From assembly GCA_002839675.1 (NCBI GenBank), contig PGYM01000003.1, positions 248,001 to 312,000 of the forward strand: a DNA stretch of 64,000 nt, given 5' to 3'. Position numbers and translations under genes: made by a program. This document shows, piece after piece, positions 26,682 through 34,362 of this stretch. This stretch comes from Methanomicrobiales archaeon HGW-Methanomicrobiales-1. Its GTDB lineage: Archaea > Halobacteriota > Methanomicrobia > Methanomicrobiales > Methanospirillaceae. Numbering within the stretch: position 1 is the stretch's first letter; every line of letters starts with the position of its first letter. The notes under the pieces were generated by a model, which was not told the origin of the DNA, searched no databases, and saw only the letters and a program-made list of their open reading frames with translations.

Positions 26682-26725
26682 AACCATTTTTCTGATGATG
26701 GATACATGGCCCTGTTTACCCTGCA

Positions 26726-27532
26726 TTACGGGCGGGGCGAATAAACCAGATCGAATACCCAGCGGCTTACGCCGGGTGCGACATTGCCGCAGGTATTGTA
26801 ATAGGTGATCCCGAATCCTTTCTGTGTATATCCTTCGATGAGTGCAGGGATCTCGTTCCGGGTTTTGAAGGTATAGAAATGCAGCATTCCGCCTCGTTCC
26901 ACGAACGGTAAAAGGAGGTCAAGAACCCTGTCCATGCCATAGGGTGCCGGAATAATGATCCGGTCGAACTTCTGGAGCGGGAGAAGACGGGTATCGCAGG
27001 CATCCCCGTGGATGGCCGTGAGATTTTTCCGTACCTTGTTGAGGCTGATATTTTCCTCAAGCCAGAAAAATGCATCCGGATTCTGTTCAACTGCAATGAC
27101 CTGTGCACCTTTGGCTGCGGCAGGAATGGCAAACGGCCCCACGCCGCAGAACGGTACCAGGACCCGTTCACCATCCTCTACCTGGTCGATGACCCGCATC
27201 CGCTCATAGGCAAGACGGGTATTGAAAAATACCCGGCTCACATCAAGACGGTACTCAAAACCGAATTCATGGTGCAGTGTTACAGTTGTATCCCCGGCAA
27301 GAATCTCATAGCTCGCGGTTCTTTTATCCCCGGCTACCTTGGCCACTTTGTTGAGCACCGTGTAGATGTTCCTTCTCCGGGAGACAATCTCCTGTGCAAT
27401 GACCGGCTTATAACCGGAGAGTTCCTGCGGGATTGAAATGACAGCGATATCCCCGATCACGTCAAAATGATCCGACAGGTGGGATAGTGCCTGTTCCGGA
27501 ATGATCCCTCGCAGATGTTCTTTAAGTCCCAT
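26726..27532 (-). CDS. Trm5-like class I SAM-dependent tRNA methyltransferase
   Basis: A 268-residue Rossmann-fold methyltransferase related to archaeal Trm5/TYW2, which methylate or modify G37 next to the anticodon. SRVFFNTRLAYERMR, VLVPFCGVGPFAIPAA (SAM-binding motif I), VIAVEQNP and the C-terminal CGNVAPGVSRWVFDL region fit the family. The loop that usually holds Asn-Leu/Pro-Pro reads IIIPAPYGMD here, without the asparagine that supports catalysis in Trm5. It may therefore be a variant clade. ATG 27532 with GGAAA upstream is preferred to a TTG at 27562. It is divergent from the pirin gene across a shared palindromic TATA. Confidence 0.82.
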   Translation of the reverse strand: MGLKEHLRGIIPEQALSHLSDHFDVIGDIAVISIPQELSGYKPVIAQEIVSRRRNIYTVLNKVAKVAGDKRTASYEILAGDTTVTLHHEFGFEYRLDVSRVFFNTRLAYERMRVIDQVEDGERVLVPFCGVGPFAIPAAAKGAQVIAVEQNPDAFFWLEENISLNKVRKNLTAIHGDACDTRLLPLQKFDRIIIPAPYGMDRVLDLLLPFVERGGMLHFYTFKTRNEIPALIEGYTQKGFGITYYNTCGNVAPGVSRWVFDLVYSPRP

Positions 27533-27588
27533 GATTTCCGGACTGTTTGCGTGCTGTATCAATAAACGCGATCGTTTTTTTGTTGTAC

Positions 27589-27598
27589 TTTTATAAAA
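27589..27598. promoter_or_regulatory. Palindromic TATA box shared by two divergent genes
   Basis: TTTTATAAAA reads the same on both strands. It lies 40 bp from the pirin start (27638, plus) and 57 bp from the Trm5-like start (27532, minus). Either direction would start transcription about 25 bp away and give a short leader. Confidence 0.5.
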
Positions 27599-27637
27599 AC
27601 CATAGATTAATGCTCCATCACTTCCAGTCTCTCTTTT

Positions 27638-28519
27638 ATGACTAGGGTGCGGAAGGTTGAGAGGATCCTTTCAGCGTATGCAACCGTGGAAGGAGCGGGG
27701 GTCCGGCTACACCGGGCGTTCGGGTATTACGAAGTCCCGCAGTTTGACCCATTCCTGATGCTGGATGACTTCCGTTCGCCGCGCACTGAAGATTACCTTG
27801 CCGGGTTTCCCTCCCACCCGCACCGCGGCATTGAAACGGTCACCTATATGCTCAACGGCAGTATTGAACATGCGGACAGCATGGGAAATGCGGGCAGTGT
27901 CAACGCCGGCGATGTCCAGTGGATGACCGCGGGATCGGGGATCATCCATTCAGAGATGCCAATACCGGTTAATGGCCGGATGGGCGGGTTCCAGCTCTGG
28001 GTGAACCTGCCCCGGGCAAACAAGATGATGAAACCCCGGTACCAGGAAATAAAGAGTGAGGATATTCCCACGGTGTCCTCACACCGCGGTGTCAGCATTA
28101 AAGTGATCTGCGGGCAGGTTGACGGGGTAAAAGGGCCAGTGAAAGATATTGTGGCAGACCCCCAGTATCTTGATGTAACTCTTGCCCCGGACACTACCTT
28201 TATCCATCCGGTAAAGGAGGGTTACGCCGCCTTGGCGTACGTGATCGGTGGTGAAGGCACCTTTGATGCTGAAGAAGGATACCATATCGGCAATCGTGAC
28301 CTGGTACTGTTCGGTGACGGGAGCTCGATCTGGGCCCGGTCCCTTGACAAAGGTTTCCGTTTTCTCTTCATAAGCGGAAAACCCATCCGTGAGCCGGTTG
28401 CCTGGCGTGGACCGATCGTGATGAATACGAAAGAGGAGCTCCGGCAGGCATTCAAAGACTATGAAGAAGGGACTTTTATCAAAAAGGCACGCGTACCATC
28501 AAAGACTAAAACGCGATGA
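27638..28519 (+). CDS. Pirin family protein
   Basis: A 293-residue two-barrel cupin. The N-terminal half shows the pirin signatures FDPFLMLDDF, FPSHPHRGIETVTYMLNGSIEHADS and MTAGSGIIHSEMP, with the clustered histidines and glutamate that bind a metal. The C-terminal half (AYVIGGEGTFDAEEGYHIGNRDLVLFGDG) is the second barrel. Pirins are cytoplasmic; quercetinase and redox-sensor roles are known, but the archaeal role is not. Its stop overlaps the next start in an ATGA, so it is co-translated with the FkbM-like methyltransferase. Confidence 0.93.
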   Translation: MTRVRKVERILSAYATVEGAGVRLHRAFGYYEVPQFDPFLMLDDFRSPRTEDYLAGFPSHPHRGIETVTYMLNGSIEHADSMGNAGSVNAGDVQWMTAGSGIIHSEMPIPVNGRMGGFQLWVNLPRANKMMKPRYQEIKSEDIPTVSSHRGVSIKVICGQVDGVKGPVKDIVADPQYLDVTLAPDTTFIHPVKEGYAALAYVIGGEGTFDAEEGYHIGNRDLVLFGDGSSIWARSLDKGFRFLFISGKPIREPVAWRGPIVMNTKEELRQAFKDYEEGTFIKKARVPSKTKTR

Positions 28520-29112
28520 GTCCCTCCCTGATTCTGCCTGAAGATGAACCGGTGACCTTTCTCTCACGGGACGCACCGTTCCGCCAGATCACCGATGTTT
28601 TTGAGTACCGGTTCAATGATATCTTACCTGATGATGTCGTGGTGGACATCGGAGCCAATGTCGGAGCGTTCTGCATCCGCGCTGCCCGCAGAGCCCGCAG
28701 GGTGATCGCTGTTGAGCCGGTGACTGCGGCCCTGCTCACCAATAATATCCGGGCAAATGATGTTTCCGTCAAGGTGATCGACGGGGCTCTTGGCGATGGA
28801 AAACCTGCGGAGATCTGCTGGGATGATCGTCGGGTTTTCGCGTCAACCCACACGCTCCGCACGATCAAGGAACTGGCTGGCGGCTGTGATTTTTTAAAAT
28901 GCGATTGCGAGGGTGCCGAGTGGCTGATCAACCCTCCTGAACTCACGGGCATCAGGAGGTTAGAGATGGAACTGCACCAGCCTCCGATAGGGGGGCGCCC
29001 GAACCCGGTGCTTCTTGATTATATCGGGGAACACTATGATTTTGAGATTGAGAGAAAACCCGTGCATGCTGCGCTTGGCGTGATGGGCGTGCTCCATGCG
29101 GTGCTCCGATAA
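28516..29112 (+). CDS. FkbM family methyltransferase
   Basis: A 198-residue SAM-dependent methyltransferase of FkbM type. VVDIGANVGAFCIRAARRARRVIAVEPV is motif I and the adenosine-binding acidic loop. NNIRAND, FLKCDCEGAEW and RRLEMELHQ follow in the family order. FkbM members O-methylate sugars or small molecules. The gene begins inside the stop of the pirin gene (ATGA overlap), so the two are translationally coupled, though no shared pathway is obvious. The start was chosen for this overlap. Confidence 0.9.
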   Translation: MSPSLILPEDEPVTFLSRDAPFRQITDVFEYRFNDILPDDVVVDIGANVGAFCIRAARRARRVIAVEPVTAALLTNNIRANDVSVKVIDGALGDGKPAEICWDDRRVFASTHTLRTIKELAGGCDFLKCDCEGAEWLINPPELTGIRRLEMELHQPPIGGRPNPVLLDYIGEHYDFEIERKPVHAALGVMGVLHAVLR

Positions 29113-29195
29113 ATGCAGGGCAGGAATCCCCCCGTGTTTCCTCATCGGCAACATTCAATAGCCCTCTCTGCAAACACCTTTGAAAGGAAATTTCC

Positions 29196-29861
29196 ATGAG
29201 CGATGATATTTTCGAACAGAAAAACATGCATCTCGACCAGATCCTCGCTGATCGCCGGTCCTACCGGATGTTCAGGCCAGAGTTTCCAAAAGAGGATGAC
29301 ATCCGCCGAATCCTTCATGCAGGACTGCTTGCTCCCTATGCTGCAGCGGCTGTAGGGGGATCGAAGGATTACTTCCGGCGTTTCTTTGCGATGAAGAAGG
29401 GATCGGTAAGCCTGAATGCGGCAGTTCCCCTTGTCATGGAACAGGCAAACGTCATGGCGCAGGGACTGGAAAAGGAGATGGAAACAAACCCGGTGCTCCG
29501 GGAAAAGGCAGTCACCTTTGTCCAGCGCCTTGGCATGATCCGGAAGATGGGAAGAGTCCCCGGTGTAGGCAATGCCCCGTATTTCATCGTGGTTGCTGAG
29601 CGAAAGGGATTCCCTCCGGTAGAACTCCAGTCGCTTGCGCACTGCCTCGAGAATATGTGGCTGAAAGCAACCGCCCTCGAACTGGGATTCCAGATCGTCT
29701 CCATTACATCGCAGATGTCGGGCAATGCGGCGTTCTGCAACATACTGGGAATTCCTGTTGGAGAATGGGAACTGATGGGGTGCGCTGTCGGGTACCCGGC
29801 AGACGAACTCTCCCCCTCCATCCGCCCGCCGGTGGAAGATGTGACCCGGTGGCTGGAATAA
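29196..29861 (+). CDS. Nitroreductase family protein
   Basis: A 221-residue FMN-dependent oxidoreductase-like protein. It starts with ILADRRSYRMFRPEFPKEDDIRRILHAGLLAPYA, the conserved N-terminal FMN-phosphate-binding RRS/R pattern and AP(Y/S) segment. It ends with the typical GIPVGEWELMGCAVGYPAD motif. It probably reduces a quinone- or nitro-like substrate with NAD(P)H in the cytoplasm. A CLENMWLKATALELG helix is the usual dimer-interface segment. It lies 84 bp after the FkbM gene and may be part of the same transcript. A T-run follows at 29870-29876. Confidence 0.9.
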   Translation: MSDDIFEQKNMHLDQILADRRSYRMFRPEFPKEDDIRRILHAGLLAPYAAAAVGGSKDYFRRFFAMKKGSVSLNAAVPLVMEQANVMAQGLEKEMETNPVLREKAVTFVQRLGMIRKMGRVPGVGNAPYFIVVAERKGFPPVELQSLAHCLENMWLKATALELGFQIVSITSQMSGNAAFCNILGIPVGEWELMGCAVGYPADELSPSIRPPVEDVTRWLE

Positions 29862-29869
29862 TCCACCTC

Positions 29870-29876
29870 TTTTTTT
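29870..29876 (+). terminator. T-run after the nitroreductase gene
   Basis: Seven T within 10 bp of the stop codon. Confidence 0.45.
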
Positions 29877-29966
29877 AAACAATTTTTGCCCTGAAAAATC
29901 GTTCATGTCTGGTAAAACAGAACATTCCTGCAAAAAAAGCAATGGAATTTTTTCTGGTAACCCGGT

Positions 29967-30176
29967 TCAAGCAAACATGTACCATGCCAGCCCGGCAATA
30001 CACGCAGCAGAAAAAAAGAGCACCAGTCCAATATTGATGCTTTTTTCCTTTCGGGTCATGGCTGACCATTCACGTTTCTGTTGTCCTGCCACAAACCCGA
30101 TGAACAGGCCAATTCCCGTCCCGAACAAAGCACCGAGCCCTACTGCCATCAGGATATCAAACAAACTCGCACTCAT
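29967..30176 (-). CDS. Small two-helix membrane protein
   Basis: A 69-residue protein with two hydrophobic segments (about 6-29, glycine-rich ILMAVGLGALFGTGIGLFIGFVAG, and 47-66) separated by a positively charged loop. The start is ATG 30176, because GGAG lies 8 nt upstream; the reading frame extends further but lacks such a site. No family is recognised. It precedes no gene in an obvious operon, but the PEGA-protein gene on the same strand lies upstream of it. Confidence 0.65.
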   Translation of the reverse strand: MSASLFDILMAVGLGALFGTGIGLFIGFVAGQQKREWSAMTRKEKSINIGLVLFFSAACIAGLAWYMFA

Positions 30177-30270
30177 ACAGACTCTCCATTCCGGTTGCCC
30201 ATCCCCCAATATAAATTCCTGCATGCAAGGGACCCCGGTTCAACCTGTTTACCGGGGTATCCTGTGCACT

Positions 30271-31233
30271 CTATTTTCTGCGTATGTAATGTATGAGGAA
30301 CAGGATCGCCACAAACCCTGCAACCAGGGGGGCAGTGGCCATTGCTGCGGCGGGTGTTGTTACGGTTGTCCGCAGGGGTACCGGCGAAAGTCCGATAGTG
30401 ACCGGCAGGGTCTGGCCCGGGATGACTGCGACCGTCTGCTCTCCTGATAGGTAGCCATCCAAAGATACCGCGACGGTGTGATTCCCCCCGGTCAGGTTCA
30501 CTGCCAGGACCGGCGCAGTTCCGGCAATCTGTCCATCCACCAGTACCGTTGCATTGGCAGGAACCGAGGAAATCGCTATTGCACCCGTATCCGGAGCCAG
30601 TGTTGCGGTCACTTCTGAGATCCTGCCCGCTTCCACCGGGACCCGGGTGGAAAATTTCTGGTACCCGAACTGCGAGAAGACCACATCATAGGTGCCGGGC
30701 GTGAGATCGGAAATGGTCATCGGGGTCTTTCCTTTGTATTGTTCACCCATCATCACGGAGGCGCCATCGGGAACAGAGCGGAGGTCCATGGAACCGGGCA
30801 CCAGGGGAGTATCGATCGAGATTGAAGGTTTTCCCAGAGTAACCGATATCGTACTGAAATCAGCCTCGCTCAGCCGGGACCGGTCATTCGGGCCGTTTAC
30901 CACCCAGATTGTATAGGTCCCTTCATCGAGCCGTCCCCCAAGACTCCCCGTTCCCCACTTGTAGCTCCAGTGGTCATCGCTGTCCACCTGAACAATGGTA
31001 AACCCTCCCTGGTCTGCACGTTTCGAAATATCATTCAGCGCAACCCCGTTGACCGGGAGATTTGGCCCGGTTAAGAAGAGATACACGTTATAACTTCCAT
31101 AGGAATAACCCGAGAGCGGGACGATATCTCCGACGGATGCCTGTATTGACGGTGCAGCCGATGCCCCGGCAATGAGCAGGATACATGCAAGGGCAAGCAA
31201 GCAGGATCTGAAAGCGGGATGATGAGTCTGCAT
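30271..31233 (-). CDS. Secreted/membrane-anchored PEGA-domain protein
   Basis: A 320-residue cell-surface protein. A signal peptide (LLALACILLIAGASA) is followed by an N-terminal beta domain to about residue 160. Two PEGA repeats come next, about 160-225 (MDLRSVPDGASVMMGEQYKG...) and 226-290 (GAIAISSVPANATVLVDGQ...). A C-terminal membrane helix before an IRRK stop anchors the protein. PEGA domains are beta-sandwich modules common in surface proteins of Methanomicrobiales. The function is probably structural or adhesive. The N-terminal domain (YNVYLFLTGPNLPVNG...) resembles modules seen beside PEGA repeats in methanogens. Confidence 0.88.
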   Translation of the reverse strand: MQTHHPAFRSCLLALACILLIAGASAAPSIQASVGDIVPLSGYSYGSYNVYLFLTGPNLPVNGVALNDISKRADQGGFTIVQVDSDDHWSYKWGTGSLGGRLDEGTYTIWVVNGPNDRSRLSEADFSTISVTLGKPSISIDTPLVPGSMDLRSVPDGASVMMGEQYKGKTPMTISDLTPGTYDVVFSQFGYQKFSTRVPVEAGRISEVTATLAPDTGAIAISSVPANATVLVDGQIAGTAPVLAVNLTGGNHTVAVSLDGYLSGEQTVAVIPGQTLPVTIGLSPVPLRTTVTTPAAAMATAPLVAGFVAILFLIHYIRRK

Positions 31234-31284
31234 ATGTACTGCCGTTTATGTCACGGAACCTCTTTTAGTCTTTGGGTTATGCTC

Positions 31285-31623
31285 CTATCCTGATGATTCC
31301 GGGCTTATAACCATGAGGCCGATAATACCGGAAACGATCAACAGGATGCACAATACCCTCAACACATCCCGCGACTCCCCGAGCACCAGTATACCGATAA
31401 CTACCGTACCAACCGCCCCGATCCCTGTCCAGACCGCGTATGCAGTCCCGATGGGAAGATCTTCTAAAGATTTGGAGAGCAGGTAAAAACTCCCGGCCAT
31501 GAAAAGGAGGGTTACTGCAGATGGCAGAATCTTTGTCCACCCTTCAGTGTATTTGAGCCCGACAGCCCATCCGGTCTCAAGCAGCCCGGCGATGAAAAGG
31601 ATTACCCATGCAGTTGCGACCAT
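31285..31623 (-). CDS. Small multidrug resistance (SMR) exporter, SugE/Gdx-like
   Basis: A 112-residue four-helix membrane protein. AGLLETGWAVGLKYTEG contains the conserved membrane glutamate of SMR transporters, and SLEDLPIGTAYAVWTGIGAVG is the sequence typical of the SugE/Gdx branch, which exports guanidinium. No guanidine riboswitch is visible, as expected in an archaeon. The start is placed at ATG 31623, preceded by AGGAT; the frame extends 23 codons upstream without family character. It is divergent from the TMEM175 gene. Confidence 0.9.
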   Translation of the reverse strand: MVATAWVILFIAGLLETGWAVGLKYTEGWTKILPSAVTLLFMAGSFYLLSKSLEDLPIGTAYAVWTGIGAVGTVVIGILVLGESRDVLRVLCILLIVSGIIGLMVISPESSG

Positions 31624-31745
31624 GATTTTATCCTGCATTACTGTTTCTTTCAGGATGGCGATATTGGTTGTTGTTGCGGGAGTGATACCCAATCCTCACA
31701 GTTTATACCATCCGAAGTTCAAGCGCTGATAAGGAAAACCAAACT

Positions 31746-32402
31746 ATGAGCGAACAAGAGGCAGATACTTCTCATTACCTGGGGAAGAACCGGATCGAGG
31801 CCCTGACCGACGGGGTCTTTGCGTTTGCCATGACCCTGCTCGTCACCAGCATGATCCTGCCCCGCGGCGCTGATTCGTCCGCTCTTACCGCGGCTGGAGC
31901 CTTGACCCTGCTGATCCCGGATTTCATTCACTACGTGATTGCGTTTTTTGTTCTTGCCGCATTCTGGACCGCTCACCATCTCCAGTTCAGCCAGATCCGG
32001 TTCATCACCCGTCCTTTTCTCCTGCTCAATATCATCGGCCTCTTTTTTGTCACGCTCGTCCCGTTCACTACCAGTTTTGTAGGGGATTACCCGGATGCCC
32101 TTGCATCCATTGTCTTTGAACTCAATCTCATGATGCTTGGCCTGATGATGGTTGTGCAATGGTACTATGCAGCCGGTAACTACCGGCTGATCTCGCCAAA
32201 ATATCCCGAATTAAAAGTACAGGAATCACTGTTGCGGGCTCTTGTAATCCCATTTTTATCGTTTGTGGGAGTGATTCTCGCACTTTCAGGTTCACGGGAC
32301 AGTACTCTGATCTACCTCCTGTCACCTCTCCTGTCGTACGCCGTGTCGAGATATAGTGCGGGAAAACAAAGCCGTAAGGGAACGAATGAAAAAACTAATT
32401 AA
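31746..32402 (+). CDS. TMEM175/DUF1211 family potassium channel-like protein (copy 1)
   Basis: A 218-residue protein with about six hydrophobic segments. RIEALTDGVFAFAMTLLV in the first helix is the TMEM175 signature (the FSDG motif region that lines the pore). Prokaryotic members form tetrameric K+-selective leak channels. A second copy is encoded at 45594 with the same LSDGIFAFAMTLLV block, and a voltage-gated-type channel lies at 715. This makes three possible K+ pathways in 64 kb. The frame begins at ATG 31746, a few bases after the divergent promoter region of the SMR gene. Confidence 0.9.
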   Translation: MSEQEADTSHYLGKNRIEALTDGVFAFAMTLLVTSMILPRGADSSALTAAGALTLLIPDFIHYVIAFFVLAAFWTAHHLQFSQIRFITRPFLLLNIIGLFFVTLVPFTTSFVGDYPDALASIVFELNLMMLGLMMVVQWYYAAGNYRLISPKYPELKVQESLLRALVIPFLSFVGVILALSGSRDSTLIYLLSPLLSYAVSRYSAGKQSRKGTNEKTN

Positions 32403-32429
32403 AAACTGGGATTTCTGTTACCGGCAGGA

Positions 32430-32555
32430 CTAAAGTTTCTGCTCCCACGTATGCTTACAGTCATTGCAGATGCAGACAACAATCGTCTTATTCTCAACTG
32501 TCTTGCAGTCGGTCCACTCGGTATTTTTGGATCCACATTTCGGACAGTTTGACAT
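32430..32555 (-). CDS. 41-residue zinc-ribbon protein
   Basis: A short frame starts with ATG 32555 and stops with TAG at 32432-32430. It encodes a 41-residue protein with C4-x2-C7 near the start (NCPKCG) and C30-x2-C33 later (CICNDCKH), plus an aromatic, charged end (HTWEQKL). The spacing is that of a complete small zinc ribbon like those in TFIIS/RPB9-type or ribosomal proteins. It probably binds nucleic acid or a protein partner. It lies between TMEM175 and the UPF0173 gene. Confidence 0.7.
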   Translation of the reverse strand: MSNCPKCGSKNTEWTDCKTVENKTIVVCICNDCKHTWEQKL

Positions 32556-32653
32556 GGTAATTCAAACCCTGATAAAAGACTGGTCAAATACTCTTTCTGA
32601 AAGTTAATAAAATTATCAGCGGAAATTTCCCCGGTAGTAAAAAGAATATAAAA

Positions 32654-33316
32654 TCAGGAACTCACGTCCAGGCTCTCACCCGGCGTTAATATTTGAACTT
32701 TAATGTCAGTTGTCCGCTCAATTGCTGTTTTGAACTGCAGGGTATCGGCAGTGATTTTTTCCCAGGTATTGTAATGGATCGGGATGACGGTCTTTGCGCC
32801 GATAAAATTCGCCGCCATCATCGCTTCGGCTGTTCCCATGGTGTAGCGCCCGCCGATCGGGAGCAGAGCGATGTCCGGGTGATAGAGTTCCCCGATGAGT
32901 TTCATATCCGAAAAGAGTGCGGTATCCCCTGCATGGTAGATCTTCATGCCATCCATACCGATGACAAATCCCGCGGCAGCCCCGCCGGAAAAACCCGGTC
33001 CTGCCTCTTCAATTACATTCGAATGCACCGCGGCAGTCATGGTAAATGATACCCCATCGACCATCATTGTTCCACCGATATTCATGCTCTCTGTCGTCAG
33101 ACCTTTTGCTTTGAGGTACTTGGCGATCTCGGTTATCGCAACCGTCTTCCGGTTGAGGGCTACGGTCTCTCCCATATGATCCGCATGACCATGTGTAACA
33201 GCGACAATATCCGGGTTCGTGCCCAGCACGCTGCCGCCTTCAATAAAGGGATCGATGAGCACTTTTTTTGTGCCGGTGAGCAGCACGCACGAATGTCCGA
33301 GCCAGGTAAGTTGCAT
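32654..33316 (-). CDS. Metallo-beta-lactamase fold metal-dependent hydrolase (UPF0173)
   Basis: A 220-residue hydrolase. LTWLGHSCVLL opens the protein, then THGHADHMGE (the HxHxDH zinc motif), with IYHAGDTALF and PIHYNTWE further on. This is the UPF0173/UlaG-like layout. It should be a zinc- or manganese-dependent hydrolase in the cytoplasm; the natural substrate is unknown. The length matches the family. The start is ATG 33316. It lies on the same strand as the Cmi4-like regulator upstream (33426-34034), with 109 bp between. Confidence 0.93.
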   Translation of the reverse strand: MQLTWLGHSCVLLTGTKKVLIDPFIEGGSVLGTNPDIVAVTHGHADHMGETVALNRKTVAITEIAKYLKAKGLTTESMNIGGTMMVDGVSFTMTAAVHSNVIEEAGPGFSGGAAAGFVIGMDGMKIYHAGDTALFSDMKLIGELYHPDIALLPIGGRYTMGTAEAMMAANFIGAKTVIPIHYNTWEKITADTLQFKTAIERTTDIKVQILTPGESLDVSS

Positions 33317-33425
33317 ATATGCAGATCTGCTGCTTATCGGATGAAATTTGCCATTGGCATATGGCAGGAAAGCGTGCGCACCATGGCTAAAAAAAAGGTC
33401 TGATGGGAGTAAAGGGGTGATTCCT

Positions 33426-34034
33426 TTACGTTACATCAATCAGTTCAGCTTCGGTGATATCGATGGAGTCGCCAAGACTGTCCGCAGTTGCGCTCCGGGT
33501 CATCTGTTCGGAAAGATCGCGGTCTTCCATGACATCCCGGATGCGGTCGATATACGGATCAATCGTCGGGTCTTCCTGCTCTTCGATCACATGGCGGTAT
33601 TCGCGGAGCGTCGAGGGACTGACTCCCAGTTCCTCCGAAACCTCCTTCATGGTCTTGCCGGACGTGATCAGTTCTTCCATCTTCACTTTATCAAAGGGCA
33701 TCTTGAAGTCAAGTTCGCGGAAGAGCTTGAGCCGGACCCTTGCCCGAGCCACTGTCTTTGACAGCTTCTCGTCACCCAGTTCCCTGGCAATCTCGGTGTC
33801 GTTCTTTCCTGCATAGAACAACGTGACGAGCTTGGCGAGCTGGATCGGCTTTAATGAGGTCTTGAAGATTCCCTGTTCTGTTATCTCTCTCATCACGAGA
33901 GCGACCTCGCGTTCGATCGCGTCGCTGTCTCTCAAGGTACCATGGATATTTTTCATCGGCTCGACGATCTTGGTCTTGCCTGACATGGAGCTGAAGAGTT
34001 TTAAGAGCTGTGCCTTGCGTTTGTCTTCGGTCAT
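33426..34034 (-). CDS. Cmi4-like regulator (conditioned-medium-induced protein 4 family) with HTH
   Basis: A 202-residue protein with two helical DNA-binding-like regions: KLVTLFYAGKNDTEIARELGDEKLSKTVARARVRLKLF (about residues 60-100) and KMEELITSGKTMKEVSEELGVSPSTLREYRHVIEEQ (about 115-150). The arrangement resembles proteins annotated in haloarchaea and Methanosarcina as conditioned-medium-induced protein 4, a name I recall and cannot check. It is likely a transcription regulator, perhaps linked to population density. The start is ATG 34034: TTAAATAG lies about 45 bp upstream on the minus strand, and longer in-frame starts lie upstream of that promoter. Confidence 0.75.
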   Translation of the reverse strand: MTEDKRKAQLLKLFSSMSGKTKIVEPMKNIHGTLRDSDAIEREVALVMREITEQGIFKTSLKPIQLAKLVTLFYAGKNDTEIARELGDEKLSKTVARARVRLKLFRELDFKMPFDKVKMEELITSGKTMKEVSEELGVSPSTLREYRHVIEEQEDPTIDPYIDRIRDVMEDRDLSEQMTRSATADSLGDSIDITEAELIDVT

Positions 34035-34362
34035 TGCATACCCCGTATTGGGATTAGGATATACAATACTTCGTGAACTATTTAATCCTATCTTAATGGG
34101 TTGTTTGACCAAAAGACCTTTAAATTGGTGTTTAAATGTGCATAATAGGAAGTGCCATTTCGCGTGCAAATCGTCCAAACTGGCGCGCATTTTTTTATTT
34201 GCTTTTTTCATATAAATCCGCAAAGCCGGGTAAGGCCTGCTGATTGCCTGCTTGGACCATCGTTCCTGCAGTGACCGGTCCTGCCCGGGAATGGGAGTAA
34301 ATAATGAGAGTCTTTTTGTCGTCAGTTGTGCAATGCTAGTGAGATATTGATCAGGGATCACC

